The notes below the pieces were generated by a model. That model did not search any database and had not been told where the DNA came from. It worked only from the letters and a program-made list of their open reading frames with translations. DNA of 21,387 nt. Source: Prevotellaceae bacterium (GTDB lineage Bacteria; Bacteroidota; Bacteroidia; Bacteroidales; Bacteroidaceae). This document shows, one piece after another, positions 14,715-20,418 of the stretch (positions within the stretch are counted from its first letter, which is position 1; every line of letters begins with the position of its first letter). A program made the position numbers and the translations under genes. Location: the NCBI GenBank assembly GCA_003150315.1, contig QAML01000025.1, positions 1 through 21,387 on the forward strand, read 5' to 3'.

Positions 14715-15094
14715 ACTTCTGCTTTAAGGAAACCTAAAATTTTCAAAGCCACATATTCTTCGCTATCTTCTTCAACCTCTTTTGCAAATTCTTTATCACT
14801 AGTTAGTTCTTCTTCTCCAGCATAATATAAAGGTGCAAACCTAGTCTTATCAGAGAAGTTATAAAACTTAAATTTAGGTTCAATAACTTCATAACCGTTA
14901 ATGACAGCTTCAACCATTTTCAGCTTTTCAAATATCTCAAACGGTTTTTTTTCTTTATTTTCATAAACTTTACCTAAGCCGTCTTCAAGTTTATAATTAA
15001 AACCCCAGCGAGAAATATAATAAATCGCTTCTTTTGTTCTACCTCCAAAAGTTTCAAGATAATCAGCTTGTTTTTTCGTTAATTTAACTACCAT
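14711..15094 (-). CDS. Hypothetical protein, 127 aa
   Basis: Starts MVVKLTKKQADYLETFGGRT with AAAGGAG 8 bases upstream, directly behind the promoter at 15125-15153. VEAVINGYEVIEPKFKFY in the middle and an acidic stretch near residue 105 (FAKEVEEDSEEY) recall DUF1642-type phage proteins, but the similarity is loose. Function unknown. It is the first gene of the unit that continues to Sak3 and SSB. Confidence 0.75.
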   Translation of the reverse strand: MVVKLTKKQADYLETFGGRTKEAIYYISRWGFNYKLEDGLGKVYENKEKKPFEIFEKLKMVEAVINGYEVIEPKFKFYNFSDKTRFAPLYYAGEEELTSDKEFAKEVEEDSEEYVALKILGFLKAEV

Positions 15095-15124
15095 TTATAG
15101 TTCTCCTTTATTTCTATATATATT

Positions 15125-15153
15125 ATTATACCAAATTGCTTTCACTTTGTCAA
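15125..15153 (-). promoter_or_regulatory. Early promoter upstream of the 15094 gene
   Basis: Minus strand: -35 TTGACA (15148-15153), 17-bp spacer ending AATTTGG, -10 TATAAT (15125-15130), with TGG before the -10. The TGA stop of the upstream gene (15150-15152) is embedded in the -35 hexamer. It is probably the main promoter for the Sak3/SSB unit. Confidence 0.87.
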
Positions 15154-15407
15154 GCATTAGATGTTATTTTTTTATTTATTTCTGCTTTTAATTGTAATGC
15201 CCTAACTAATGCACGCTTAGAGTAATCATTTTCGCAAGCGTTATGCAACTTTTTAGACTGTCTGACTAGAAATTCAGCACGATTTATCCATACTTTGAAA
15301 AGTTCGTCATTATGCCATTCTGCTTTTATCATCTCTTCTAATGCACGATACATCCAGCCATACACTTCAGCATGTAAATTAATCGCTTTGTTTTCATAAT
15401 TAATCAT
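15150..15407 (-). CDS. Hypothetical helical protein, 85 aa
   Basis: Starts MINYENKAINLHAEVYGWMY, overlapping the end of the ATPase gene by 8 bases. It is all-helical in appearance and rich in Ala, Glu and Lys (RALEEMIKAEWHNDELFKVW). No family is recognised. Tight coupling to the ATPase suggests a shared process. Its stop lies within the -35 of the next promoter. Confidence 0.72.
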   Translation of the reverse strand: MINYENKAINLHAEVYGWMYRALEEMIKAEWHNDELFKVWINRAEFLVRQSKKLHNACENDYSKRALVRALQLKAEINKKITSNA

Positions 15408-16296
15408 TTTCTGTTACCTTACCTTGTCCTTTTGCTAAGTCTAAGAAAGCCTGTGCTGATTCTTTCGTTACTTCTTCAGGAGTTTCAACCTTTACTTTTT
15501 CCACTAGTTCGCTATCTGGTTCTTTTTTAGATTTATTGACACAAGTAAATACTGAATCAACATAAGAAAAATTCAAATCATCATCAAACTGATATCCACG
15601 CGCTTTTACTGATAACTTAGAGAAGTCGTTATGTCTACCACGTTTAGGGCTTAACATCAGCATAAATTCTGCCCAAGCTGTAAGAGTAGAACCACCTAAG
15701 GCATCACTAGGCTTTACCATATAGGCTTTATCGTCCATTGAGTTTGCATAAGCTGATTTGTTTGCATGAGCTACCAGTAAGAAAGTTACATCTTGAAAGA
15801 GCAACTTCAAGCGTGTAATTCTTCTAAGCATTGGCTCGAAGTCTTTACCGTAGATAATATCGCCATTTCTTAGCATTGTCATAAGGTTGTCTAAAATAAC
15901 GAACTTGATATCATTTTCTTTGATGTACTCATACAATAAATTCATGTGGTGCGAATCATCAAGCATAAACTCGCCACCTGTTAAGAAATGCAAGTCTTCT
16001 GGTGCATTATCTTTATTTCTAAGCCTTTTGTTTAACTCTCTGTCCGTGTCCTCATTGTCGATGTATAGTGTCTTACTACGCTTTGTGTCATAACCAAAAA
16101 AAGGTAGTCCTTGCGATACCATTAAAGCCATGTGCATTGCTAGAGAGCTTTTAAACGACTTAAACGGTGCTACTAATATTCCAGCTTGCGAACTTGGCAT
16201 TAAAGTATCAATAAGCCAGTCATCTTTTAAATTTATTAAGTCTTCTCGCTCTTTTAAATGCTTGGCTGTCTGTACTTTATCAAATATGTTAGTCAT
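15400..16296 (-). CDS. RecA/AAA-type ATPase (RepA-like, AAA_25)
   Basis: A 298-residue protein of RecA-like ATPase fold. The Walker A region is at residues 40-51 (ILVAPFKSFKSS), Walker B at 132-137 (FVILDN), a sensor-like strand at 173-181 (LLVAHANKS), and a late LGGSTLTAWAEFMLML. The P-loop is non-canonical: Ala replaces the first Gly and Phe48 replaces the Gly before Lys49-Ser50. RepA-like AAA_25 proteins act in phage and plasmid DNA replication or recombination, so helicase or loader activity is likely but inferred. GGGGAGG is upstream. The start overlaps the HNH gene stop as ATGA. Confidence 0.8.
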   Translation of the reverse strand: MTNIFDKVQTAKHLKEREDLINLKDDWLIDTLMPSSQAGILVAPFKSFKSSLAMHMALMVSQGLPFFGYDTKRSKTLYIDNEDTDRELNKRLRNKDNAPEDLHFLTGGEFMLDDSHHMNLLYEYIKENDIKFVILDNLMTMLRNGDIIYGKDFEPMLRRITRLKLLFQDVTFLLVAHANKSAYANSMDDKAYMVKPSDALGGSTLTAWAEFMLMLSPKRGRHNDFSKLSVKARGYQFDDDLNFSYVDSVFTCVNKSKKEPDSELVEKVKVETPEEVTKESAQAFLDLAKGQGKVTEND

Positions 16297-16643
16297 TTTT
16301 TAATCCTCCCCTTTTGGTTTATGGTTTTCAATACATATATTCCGTGCAATGTATTTTCTTGGCTAGTACACCATTCTAGGTTATTTAAATCGTTATTTTG
16401 CTTGTTTCCGTCAATATGGTTTACTATTTTTTTATTTTCTGGGTTAGGAATAAAAGCGAATGCTAATAATCTATGTTTTTTCACTTTCAAAGTTCTATTA
16501 TCAAAACTTACTGAAAATTGATAATAACCGTCTTTGTCTTTGTGCTCTTTTTTTTGTTTACCGTTTTTAGAAAATAGTTTTCCGTCTTTTGTTAATGTGT
16601 ATCTTTCTAACGTTTTTTTATATAATTCATCATTAAACTTCAT
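16293..16643 (-). CDS. HNH homing endonuclease, 116 aa
   Basis: A complete small HNH_3 endonuclease: KKHRLLAFAFIPNPENKK (His57), VNHIDGNKQNNDLNNLEWCT (Asn75-His76, Asn87-Asn88) and SQEN. His57, His76 and a downstream Asn would form the beta-beta-alpha metal site. It likely makes a nick or break in related phages lacking the gene, promoting its own spread. It is free-standing, directly upstream of and overlapping the ATPase gene, with its own promoter at 16662-16690 and AGGAG site. Confidence 0.88.
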   Translation of the reverse strand: MKFNDELYKKTLERYTLTKDGKLFSKNGKQKKEHKDKDGYYQFSVSFDNRTLKVKKHRLLAFAFIPNPENKKIVNHIDGNKQNNDLNNLEWCTSQENTLHGIYVLKTINQKGRIKK

Positions 16644-16661
16644 TTATTTCTCCTTTAGTAT

Positions 16662-16690
16662 ATAATAACAAAAAAGACTTGAAAAGTCAA
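16662..16690 (-). promoter_or_regulatory. Early promoter upstream of HNH gene, with inverted repeat
   Basis: Minus strand: -35 TTGACT (16685-16690), 17-bp spacer ending TTTTTTGT, -10 TATTAT (16662-16667). The -35 overlaps the inverted repeat GACTT-TTC-AAGTC, which could act as an operator or weak hairpin. Confidence 0.75.
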
Positions 16691-16693
16691 GCC

Positions 16694-16849
16694 TTAAATA
16701 TTATTAAGCAATAAAATGTGAATTAATAACCAAATACACCATAAAAAAGCAACAAATAAATAAATACTTTCGCCTGTAAAGCCTAAATATCCATTTAGAA
16801 CTATTAGAATAATATCAAAAACAATCTGTAATATAAATCCAATTTTCAT
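16694..16849 (-). CDS. Small membrane protein, 51 aa
   Basis: Starts MKIGFILQIVFDIILIVLNG; two hydrophobic segments (residues 3-19 and 29-48, YLFVAFLWCIWLLIHILLL) are separated by GYLGFTGES. AAGGAGAAG lies 5 bases upstream. It stands alone between the promoter at 16871-16899 and the next promoter. Function unknown; both termini may lie on the same side of the membrane. Confidence 0.7.
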   Translation of the reverse strand: MKIGFILQIVFDIILIVLNGYLGFTGESIYLFVAFLWCIWLLIHILLLNNI

Positions 16850-16870
16850 CTCTTCTCCTTTTCTTATACC

Positions 16871-16899
16871 ATAGTATCAAATTATTTTACATTTGTCAA
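16871..16899 (-). promoter_or_regulatory. Early promoter upstream of the 16849 gene
   Basis: Minus strand: -35 TTGACA (16894-16899), 17-bp spacer ending AATTTGA, -10 TACTAT (16871-16876), with TGA before the -10. Nearly identical to the promoter at 9533-9561 in sequence. Confidence 0.87.
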
Positions 16900-16994
16900 G
16901 GCTTAATTCCATTTCGTTCTTTTATGAATTTGTTTATACTATCTTGATTTAATCGTTTAGATATTTTTCTTAGTTCATCATTAGTTTTAGCCAT
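16896..16994 (-). CDS. Possible 32-aa protein
   Basis: An ATG at 16994 opens MAKTNDELRKISKRLNQDSI and ends with a TGA that forms part of the next -35 hexamer. Basic and helical. The ribosome binding site is weak and it overlaps the preceding gene by 25 bases, so the call is tentative. Confidence 0.4.
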   Translation of the reverse strand: MAKTNDELRKISKRLNQDSINKFIKERNGIKP

Positions 16995-17125
16995 TTCGCT
17001 TTTATAAACAATTTTTTTAGTTTTTTTCTTTCATCTCTAGCTTCTTGTTTGCACTTAGGACACTTTAAATAACTTAAACCACTAGCTTTTCTCATTTCCT
17101 GACACTTAGTACATTTAGATTTCAT
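16970..17125 (-). CDS. Small zinc-ribbon-type basic protein, 51 aa
   Basis: Starts MKSKCTKCQEMRKASGLSYL. Cys5-x2-Cys8 and Cys22-x2-Cys25 (CPKCKQEA) are spaced as in a zinc ribbon. They are followed by a strongly basic helix (RDERKKLKKLFIKAKWLKL). AAGGAGAAAC is located upstream, at the end of the 17122 gene, whose stop it overlaps. The layout suggests a nucleic-acid-binding protein; no family is recognised. Confidence 0.6.
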   Translation of the reverse strand: MKSKCTKCQEMRKASGLSYLKCPKCKQEARDERKKLKKLFIKAKWLKLMMN

Positions 17126-17331
17126 TTTTTGTTTCTCCTTTTTTCTAATTCAATGCAATGCTTACATTTAGGGTTATCTACATGGATATATTCTTTTACA
17201 ACTTCTTTTTTTAAACTTTTTATTCTAAGTTGTTCTTTTTTTAAGTCCATGCAGTGTGATATTGACCAGCCACAACCACTACATTTAATGCTTTTCAGTT
17301 TGTAAGGTTTGTGTTTTGTTGTATAACTCAT
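17122..17331 (-). CDS. Zinc-binding-type protein, 69 aa
   Basis: Starts MSYTTKHKPYKLKSIKCSGC. Cys17-x2-Cys20 with a nearby His-Cys (SHCMD), and Cys56-x2-Cys59 (KCKHCIEL) near the C-terminus, could bind zinc. The ends are basic. CGGAGAAAA lies upstream. It is related in style, though not clearly in sequence, to the following 51-residue protein. The two may have arisen by duplication, but that is a guess. Confidence 0.7.
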   Translation of the reverse strand: MSYTTKHKPYKLKSIKCSGCGWSISHCMDLKKEQLRIKSLKKEVVKEYIHVDNPKCKHCIELEKRRNKK

Positions 17332-17352
17332 CTATTTTCTCCGTTTATTTTA

Positions 17353-17381
17353 TATTTATCAAATCTTAGATATTATTTGAA
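17353..17381 (-). promoter_or_regulatory. Weak possible promoter upstream of the 17331 gene
   Basis: Minus strand: -35 TTCAAA (17376-17381), 17-bp spacer ending ATTTGA, -10 TAAATA (17353-17358). It keeps the spacing and TGA of the other early promoters but both hexamers are poor, and the -35 lies inside the upstream coding end. Confidence 0.4.
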
Positions 17382-18113
17382 CCAAGATAAATCAATTTCA
17401 TTAGCTAAGTCAGCAATTTCTTTCAAGGCTTCTTCGTCTGTCATGCTTTTTGAATCACATTCTTTAAGTTTGCGTTCGATTTCATCAGCTGTTTCGATCG
17501 CCTCTTCTAATGATTGAGTTCTAATAATATCTTTAGAAACTTGTTCTTGTTTAAGACGAAGTTTTTCTATTTCATCCGTTGTTTTTGGTTGTTCGTTATT
17601 TAATTTTTCTCTTATAGCGTCATCTTTTTTTCCATAAGTTTTTCTATAAATAAATTTTTCATATTCATCAGATGTCATTTTATCTGTTTTTGTGTTAAAG
17701 TTTTTCATATTTTCTCCATATTTTCTTCTAGCCCAACTTGCCAGTGATTTTTGATTAATGTTGTTTAAATATCTTTCAAAAGAATAAACTGTATAAAACT
17801 TTTGTTCATACTCAACTTTATTTGTTTCTTTGTTTATTGAGTATTTAAATGCTCTATCATACATAAAATTCAAGTAATCTGTTTGAAAGTCTCCCAGAAG
17901 TGAATCATAATTGTCTCTTTTTTCTATTGTTTCTTTTGAAATTGCCTTGCCTTTAGCTTTGCCTTTAGCTTTGCCTATTGCCTTTCCTTTTGCTTTACCT
18001 TTAGCTTTACCTTTAGCTTTACCGATACGACATTTACGACCAGTATCTTTATATTTACATTTTTGGTTTTCTCCGTTACAATTAGAACAAAATTCTTGTC
18101 TAGGTCTAGCCAT
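17373..18113 (-). CDS. Large early protein with KGKA repeats and Cys cluster, 246 aa
   Basis: The N-terminus carries a probable zinc motif (Cys9, Cys12 in FCSNCNGEN, then Cys19 and Cys28). Residues 30-57 are a run of GKAK/GKAI units encoded by near-perfect 12-bp repeats. The remaining ~190 residues are charged and helical (YDSLLGDFQTDYLNFMYDRA, SWARRKYGENMKNF), ending with a Glu-rich region (QSLEEAIETADEIERKLKE). The overall shape, a zinc module plus a basic H1-like tail plus a helical domain, suggests DNA binding, and the helical part loosely resembles phage small-terminase-like proteins. No family is recognised. GAAAGGAG is upstream, with its own promoter. Confidence 0.78.
   Translation of the reverse strand: MARPRQEFCSNCNGENQKCKYKDTGRKCRIGKAKGKAKGKAKGKAIGKAKGKAKGKAISKETIEKRDNYDSLLGDFQTDYLNFMYDRAFKYSINKETNKVEYEQKFYTVYSFERYLNNINQKSLASWARRKYGENMKNFNTKTDKMTSDEYEKFIYRKTYGKKDDAIREKLNNEQPKTTDEIEKLRLKQEQVSKDIIRTQSLEEAIETADEIERKLKECDSKSMTDEEALKEIADLANEIDLSWFK
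17938..18028 (-). repeat. 12-bp repeats encoding KGKA units
   Basis: About seven copies of a 12-bp unit close to GGTAAAGCTAAA (minus strand), encoding Gly-Lys-Ala-Lys, with one GKAI variant in the middle and one at the end. Near-identity at the DNA level suggests recent slippage expansion. The reverse complement gives an apparent Ala/Leu/Pro frame that is not a gene. Confidence 0.85.
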
Positions 18114-18143
18114 GTTTTTATCTCCTTTCTTGATGATAAATTA

Positions 18144-18172
18144 ATTATATACTTTTATTTTAGACTTGTCAA
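18144..18172 (-). promoter_or_regulatory. Early promoter upstream of the 18113 gene
   Basis: Minus strand: -35 TTGACA (18167-18172), 17-bp spacer, -10 TATAAT (18144-18149). Both hexamers match consensus; there is no TGn here. It is the first promoter of the main leftward cluster. Confidence 0.88.
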
Positions 18173-18510
18173 GAATAATAATATTGTTCGGAAATAACTA
18201 TTGTTTTTATGCTTGTACATATTTATTTACATTTATTGTTCGGTTTTAGCTATTAATGTGCAAAAAAAAAAAACGTAGTAGAATATATTAACCTTTAATT
18301 TTGGACACTAATAATTATTTTTCCGTACATTTTATTTTTCTTGTTTTCTTAAACCTTTCATAATTCCAGTACATCAAACACTTCGGAATTCCTTTAGAAA
18401 TCTTACAAACAATAAGCTAATTGTGCTTACTGATACCATACTTTACAAACAGGACACACAATGCACTTACATTCTGCCACTTCTAGTCAAATTGCGGTCA
18501 AGCGTAAAAC
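18173..18510. other. Non-coding gap with twin repeats, candidate replication or control region
   Basis: No credible gene on either strand in ~340 bases. It contains two direct repeats, ATTGTTCGGAAATAACTATT (18183-18202) and ATTGTTCGGTTTTAGCTATT (18235-18254), 52 bases apart, then an A12 run (18262-18273), then AT-rich sequence. Repeated sites next to an AT-rich stretch fit an origin or a regulator-binding region. This is inference from layout. Confidence 0.45.
18183..18254. repeat. Two copies of a 20-bp repeat (ATTGTTCGGnnnTAnCTATT)
   Basis: Sixteen of 20 positions agree between the copies at 18183-18202 and 18235-18254. The 52-bp spacing is about five helical turns, so both sites face the same side of the DNA. 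They lie just upstream of the first leftward promoter. Confidence 0.6.
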
Positions 18511-18540
18511 AAAAGCCCTAAGGGGCTAATTTCTTTTTTT
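18503..18540. terminator. Hairpin terminator of the 18909-18539 unit
   Basis: Stem AGCCC / GGGCT (18514-18518 and 18523-18527) with a 4-base loop. On the minus strand it comes 11 bases after the stop of the 61-residue gene and is followed by TTTTGTTTTA. On the plus strand it is followed by AATTTCTTTTTTT, so it may work both ways. The stem is only 5 bp. Confidence 0.65.
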
Positions 18541-18724
18541 ATTTTCTCATATAATCTTTAACAATAAATAATATTAAGCAGTACAGCAAGCTAGTAAAAA
18601 ACAAACTAAATGCAATTATACTAAAAAGTGGATAGAATGAACCTAAAATGCATAGACCTGCTATAAAAGCTACAATTGCAAAAATTCCTAATAAAATTAA
18701 TAAAGCGTAAATATATGTTTTCAT
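18539..18724 (-). CDS. Two-span membrane protein, 61 aa
   Basis: Starts MKTYIYALLILLGIFAIVAF; hydrophobic segments cover about residues 4-27 and 32-55 (FYPLFSIIAFSLFFTSLLYC) with a basic end (VKDYMRK). The start overlaps the upstream stop as ATGA and AGGAG lies upstream. It is the second gene of a two-gene early unit with its own terminator. Function unknown. Confidence 0.75.
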   Translation of the reverse strand: MKTYIYALLILLGIFAIVAFIAGLCILGSFYPLFSIIAFSLFFTSLLYCLILFIVKDYMRK

Positions 18725-18909
18725 TTATTTTCTCCTAAGTCAAAATGTATCGCTGGTTGACTATTCCATAGTTCTAATGTTTCCTTATCTACTTCTGGCT
18801 GATTCATGTACTCTCTGTTCATTCTAATCCTTGTGTTATCTACTTTAATTTTAATACGCTTCTTGTATTCTTGCTGTCGTAAGTACATTAGATATTTATC
18901 TCTAGCCAT
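18721..18909 (-). CDS. Basic hypothetical protein, 62 aa
   Basis: Starts MARDKYLMYLRQQEYKKRIK. The first half is strongly basic (KKRIKIKVDNTRIRMNREY), the second half acidic (QPEVDKETLELWNSQ, FDLGENK). AGGAGG lies 6 bases upstream. It is the first gene after the promoter at 18927-18955, divergent from the resolvase unit, which is a position where regulators are often encoded. No DNA-binding fold is recognised. Confidence 0.75.
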   Translation of the reverse strand: MARDKYLMYLRQQEYKKRIKIKVDNTRIRMNREYMNQPEVDKETLELWNSQPAIHFDLGENK

Positions 18910-18926
18910 TGTTACCTCCTATAAAG

Positions 18927-18955
18927 AGTATAACATAAAATGCCTACAAAGTCAA
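18927..18955 (-). promoter_or_regulatory. Early promoter of the leftward two-gene unit
   Basis: Minus strand: -35 TTGACT (18950-18955), 17-bp spacer ending TTATGT, -10 TATACT (18927-18932), with TGT before the -10. Divergent from the rightward promoter at about 19000. Confidence 0.85.
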
Positions 18956-18981
18956 TCATAGTTTACATAACAGAGGGTAAC

Positions 18982-19010
18982 ACTACTCCAAAAAGTGGAT
19001 ATGCTATAAT
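18982..19010 (+). promoter_or_regulatory. Rightward promoter for the resolvase unit (extended -10)
   Basis: TATGCTATAAT gives a perfect -10 (19005-19010) with TGC in front. No good -35 is found at the expected place (CTACTC at 18982-18987), so it would depend on the extended -10 or on an activator. Confidence 0.65.
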
Positions 19011-19038
19011 AAATACAGAAGTTAAGAGAGGAAAGCAA

Positions 19039-19167
19039 ATGACAGAAGAACAGCTATTATTTAAGCAAGAAACAATGTCAGAAGTTGACTTTAACGAGTT
19101 CTTACTTAACGCTGTGGAATGTGGTTTGATTAATCTTGATACAGCTTTAATTTTTAAGGGAGAATAA
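19039..19167 (+). CDS. Small acidic protein, 42 aa
   Basis: The ATG at 19039 (MTEEQLLFKQETMSEVDFNE) is preferred over an upstream in-frame ATG at 18940, because AGAGAGGAAA lies just upstream and the promoter -10 at 19005-19010 falls inside the longer frame. It is acidic and helical (FLLNAVECGLINLDTAL). The next protein repeats its layout (a short helix, then GELSKELYVEL), so the pair may be paralogous. Function unknown. Confidence 0.65.
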   Translation: MTEEQLLFKQETMSEVDFNEFLLNAVECGLINLDTALIFKGE

Positions 19168-19171
19168 AGAA

Positions 19172-19303
19172 ATGAACAAAGAACATATTTTAGCACAAAA
19201 AGAAGTATTAACTCCAATTGAGTATGAACACTATATTAAGCACTTATTTGATATCGGAGAACTAAGCAAAGAACTTTATGTTGAATTGAGTTCTGATTTA
19301 TGA
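19172..19303 (+). CDS. Small acidic protein, 43 aa
   Basis: Starts MNKEHILAQKEVLTPIEYEH and ends LFDIGELSKELYVELSSDL. AAGGGAG lies upstream at the end of the previous gene, four bases before this start. Its TGA overlaps the resolvase ATG. Its layout parallels the 42-residue neighbour: residues L-x-x-x-x-x-x-x-x-E-x-x-x-y-I/L, then G-L/E-I/L-x-L/K. Function unknown. Confidence 0.65.
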   Translation: MNKEHILAQKEVLTPIEYEHYIKHLFDIGELSKELYVELSSDL

Positions 19304-19782
19304 GCAAAGCTTTAGCGATTGACTTTAGTACTTCTAATACTGGTTATGCGTTTCGTAATCCTTTAACAAATGAGTATGTAGTTGGTTCAATAGCAGGTGG
19401 TAAAAGCAAAGACCCTTTGGAACGTGCAAAACAAATTGCTGACGGCATAACAGAAGTCATTGAGCATTATAACTTATTTGATTATTTTATTTATATTGAA
19501 GAACCTATCATCACGTTCAAGTCTAAGGGTAATATCTCGTTGATTAGAGCTAACGGTTCATTCTTAGGAGTTATGCGTAACCGTCATAACATTGGCTATG
19601 TTGATGTACCTAATTCTAAATGGTGCGGTTATCATCTAATCAAAGGTAAGAGTGCATTACGGAAAGTACAAAGCATTGAGATACTCAAGAGCTATAACAT
19701 AGTACCTGATAATGATATCAATGATGACCAAGCAGACGCGTTCTGTATCTTGCTCTATGTAGAAAGTCAGGAGAATATATAA
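19300..19782 (+). CDS. RuvC-like Holliday junction resolvase
   Basis: A 160-residue RNase H-fold nuclease. Acidic residues match the RuvC catalytic set: Asp8 in LAIDFSTSNTGYA, Glu67 or Glu68 in YIEEPI, and Asp143 with Asp146 in DDQADAFCI. It would resolve branched DNA made during replication and recombination before packaging, and fits with Sak3 and SSB on the other strand. RuvC-like resolvases are known in 936- and c2-type lactococcal phages. The start overlaps the upstream stop as ATGA, and its stop shares a base with the next start. Confidence 0.9.
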   Translation: MSKALAIDFSTSNTGYAFRNPLTNEYVVGSIAGGKSKDPLERAKQIADGITEVIEHYNLFDYFIYIEEPIITFKSKGNISLIRANGSFLGVMRNRHNIGYVDVPNSKWCGYHLIKGKSALRKVQSIEILKSYNIVPDNDINDDQADAFCILLYVESQENI

Positions 19783-19949
19783 TGATTGTAATTAATATTG
19801 CCTTGATTATTCTTGGCATTTTATATGGTGTAGGTTCAGTTACCAACTTTAAGGAGTGGTACTATCGCCATGACTATCTAGCTATTGCATTGAGTGTATT
19901 TACATCTATCTTATTGTTAGTGGCTGGAGTATTAAACGTTTTGAATTAG
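19782..19949 (+). CDS. Small membrane protein, 55 aa
   Basis: Starts MIVINIALIILGILYGVGSV, with a second hydrophobic segment ALSVFTSILLLVAGVLNVL after a polar loop FKEWYYRHDYL. GTCAGGAG lies upstream and the ATG overlaps the resolvase TAA (TAATG). It ends the protein-coding part of the rightward unit before the long non-coding stretch. Function unknown. Confidence 0.72.
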   Translation: MIVINIALIILGILYGVGSVTNFKEWYYRHDYLAIALSVFTSILLLVAGVLNVLN

Positions 19950-20235
19950 GTTAGTGGCTATCTAGCATAGCGAGGGGTTACTCTTGACCAGTAATAAGAA
20001 AATAAAAAAGCTTTATAATGGAGTCTTTACAACAAACAAGGACTTAATAGCACTAGAGGTCACGTCCATTGTAAATGGGTTGTTAGTGTATACCGCAAAA
20101 GAAAACTATCCGTTACTCTTGACGATATAAGAAGCTTAAAGAAATTGTTTGGTCTTTGCATATTTTTTCCTAAAGACTAAGGTGTACTGATTGACGGTGC
20201 TTAAATGTTATAGAGTTAACAGCCAAGCAATAGGG

Positions 20236-20293
20236 TGCAAGGTGACGGGAATGCCTTAGTTAAATGAGTGTCGCCAACTAACAGCCCTTTGCA
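20236..20293 (+). ncRNA. Possible H-type pseudoknot element
   Basis: Three interlocking helices can be drawn: GGTGAC/GTCGCC (20241-20246 with 20270-20275, one G-U), TTAGTT/AACTAA (20256-20261 with 20276-20281) and an outer TGCAA/TTGCA (20236-20240 with 20289-20293). The 3' strands of the first two are directly adjacent, which would allow coaxial stacking. Confidence 0.35.
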
Positions 20294-20297
20294 ATTA

Positions 20298-20361
20298 GAG
20301 ATATAAGTAAGCTGTTATAATAGCCTTGGATACTTCAAATGGTTCGAGTCCATTGTATCTC
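20298..20361 (+). ncRNA. tRNA-like element 1, 64 nt
   Basis: Acceptor-like stem GAGATAT (20298-20304) pairs fully with GTATCTC (20355-20361, one G-U). The T arm is AATGG-TTCGAGT-CCATT (20338-20354), a perfect 5-bp stem with a canonical TTCGAGT loop. Between them are only 33 bases, which can pair as AAGTA/TACTT around an inner GCT/AGC hairpin. No clear D arm or anticodon arm. Discriminator base A; no CCA. Confidence 0.5.
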
Positions 20362-20418
20362 ATTCTCCTTTATTTTATTATATGTTAGTGAACCTTTAAC
20401 GTAGCTGGCATATAATAA

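Noticed and set aside
17938..18028. CRISPR-like array
   Set aside because: The short repeats are contiguous, in frame and encode GKAK; there are no spacers.
17911..18144. Plus-strand frame with Ala-Leu-Pro repeats
   Set aside because: It is the reverse complement of the GKAK repeat of the 246-residue protein; no start signals.
18940..19038. Upstream extension of the 42-residue protein (MPTKSIIVYITEG)
   Set aside because: The promoter -10 at 19005-19010 lies within it, and the ATG at 19039 has a better ribosome binding site.
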